NCBI RefSeq assembly: GCF_003716325.1
Contig: NZ_RDSR01000008.1
Span: forward strand, 62,001 to 126,000
Length of the DNA stretch: 64,000 nt
Source of the DNA: Cryobacterium tepidiphilum
Lineage (GTDB): Bacteria; Actinomycetota; Actinomycetes; Actinomycetales; Microbacteriaceae
Direction of reading: 5' to 3'
Positions 63,492 through 64,000 of this stretch are shown here, piece by piece; the stretch's first letter is position 1, and each line of letters starts with the position of its first letter. The notes beneath the pieces were generated by a model. It did no database searches, had not been told where the DNA came from, and worked only from the letters and a program-made list of their open reading frames with translations. The position numbers were made by a program, and so were the translations under genes.

Positions 63492-64000
63492 TTAGTTGCC
63501 GTGCGTCTGTTCGAGCTGGTCGGTGAGGCGGGTGGGTGATTTGGTGGCGGGTCGCCATCGGCTGGTTTTGTCGATCCAGGGTGGGGCTTTGATCTGTGGT
63601 GACCCGTCGATCATGCGGATTTCCCACCCGGATGTTCCGATGGTGCGGTGGTGGAACCAGCAGAGGCAGACCCCGTTGCTCGTGTGGGTGGGTCCGCCGT
63701 CCCGGTCGGGCCAGACGTGGTGGATTTCGGTCCACGCGGCGGGGATGTCACAGCCGGGAATGATGCAGCCGCCGTCGCGGAGCATGATCGCGCGGCGTTG
63801 GGCCCGGTTGAAGGTGCGTTCCTTGGTGCCGAGTTCGACGATCTTGCCGTTTTTCTTGAGGACGACTTTTTGGAGGCCGCCGGCGCAGATCATCTGCCGC
63901 ACCGCGTCCATCGAGATGGGTGTCTCCACTCCGTCGATGTGACCCACACCCCGGTTCGCTGCCAGGTCTTCCTGGCGGACGCTGACCAGCACGGTGGGGG
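63492..64000 (-). CDS. DUF222-type HNH endonuclease-like protein, 5' part outside window
   Basis: C-terminal 168 or so codons of a protein running off the right edge. The HNH nuclease motif is complete: IIPGCDIPAAWTEIHHVWPDRDGG, where the two His of EIHH are catalytic, then CWFHHRTIG with the closing His. The preceding helix (AQRRAIMLRDGG) is typical of DUF222-HNH (13E12-like) proteins that occur in many copies in actinobacteria. Base composition looks richer in T than its neighbours, hinting at horizontal spread. A basic tail ends at the TAA at 63492. Confidence 0.85.
   Translation of the reverse strand, partial: PTVLVSVRQEDLAANRGVGHIDGVETPISMDAVRQMICAGGLQKVVLKKNGKIVELGTKERTFNRAQRRAIMLRDGGCIIPGCDIPAAWTEIHHVWPDRDGGPTHTSNGVCLCWFHHRTIGTSGWEIRMIDGSPQIKAPPWIDKTSRWRPATKSPTRLTDQLEQTHGN

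Overview
The window is a high-GC actinobacterial chromosome segment, most likely from the family Microbacteriaceae (Actinomycetota). The evidence is very GC-rich third codon positions, actinobacterial forms of InfB, NusA and MutY, mycothiol-type enzymes, DUF4192 and DUF222-HNH genes, and many leaderless start codons placed 6-7 nt behind a TAnnnT box. It is dense chromosomal DNA. I see no rRNA, tRNA, CRISPR array or intact mobile element.

Layout. 1-4.7 kb: end of the F1 ATP synthase operon (atpA 3' part, atpG, atpD, atpC) followed by yaaA. 4.8-8.8 kb: single genes (alkyl-DNA methyltransferase, metallo-hydrolase, aldo/keto reductase, a 52-residue membrane peptide, a DUF4192 protein). 8.8-26.3 kb: one co-directional nine-gene cluster: FHA protein, PP2C phosphatase, Ser/Thr kinase, a 1953-residue Ig/FN3 surface protein, MoxR ATPase, DUF58 protein, a transglutaminase-like protein lacking its Cys and His, a zinc-ribbon FHA protein and an EccC-like double FtsK/SpoIIIE ATPase. 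Most junctions are 4-nt overlaps. It resembles the kinase-FN3-AAA-DUF58-transglutaminase (PFNA-type) cluster known from bifidobacteria and is the best candidate for an under-described system. 26.3-32.9 kb: nitrogen genes on the minus strand (ald, asparaginase, two GabT-like aminotransferases), an OsmC protein, a GNAT pseudogene and a PlsC-type acyltransferase.

32.9-44.1 kb: the usual dxr-rseP-ispG-proS neighbourhood, split by a minus-strand kinase/lipoprotein pair, a two-component system, a small membrane protein and a prolyl iminopeptidase. 45-50 kb: nusA-ylxR-infB-rbfA, without rimP in front. 50.2-55.7 kb: a secreted 1841-residue enzyme joining a rhamnogalacturonan acetylesterase (CE12-like) to a rhamnogalacturonan lyase (PL11-like), behind a candidate LacI-type operator. 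It is bracketed by two nearly identical palindromic repeats, and a third copy lies at 39.9 kb. 55.8-61.9 kb: mutY, a kinase-like protein without a P-loop, panE, then truB, two membrane proteins, ribF and a mycothiol-dependent-enzyme-like gene. 62-64 kb: an MFS transporter, a 28-residue membrane peptide and the 3' part of a DUF222-HNH gene cut by the window edge.

Functionally, housekeeping modules (ATP synthesis, MEP isoprenoid pathway, translation initiation and ribosome maturation, FAD synthesis) alternate with accessory functions: phospho-signalling coupled to surface assembly, pectin degradation and amino-acid catabolism.
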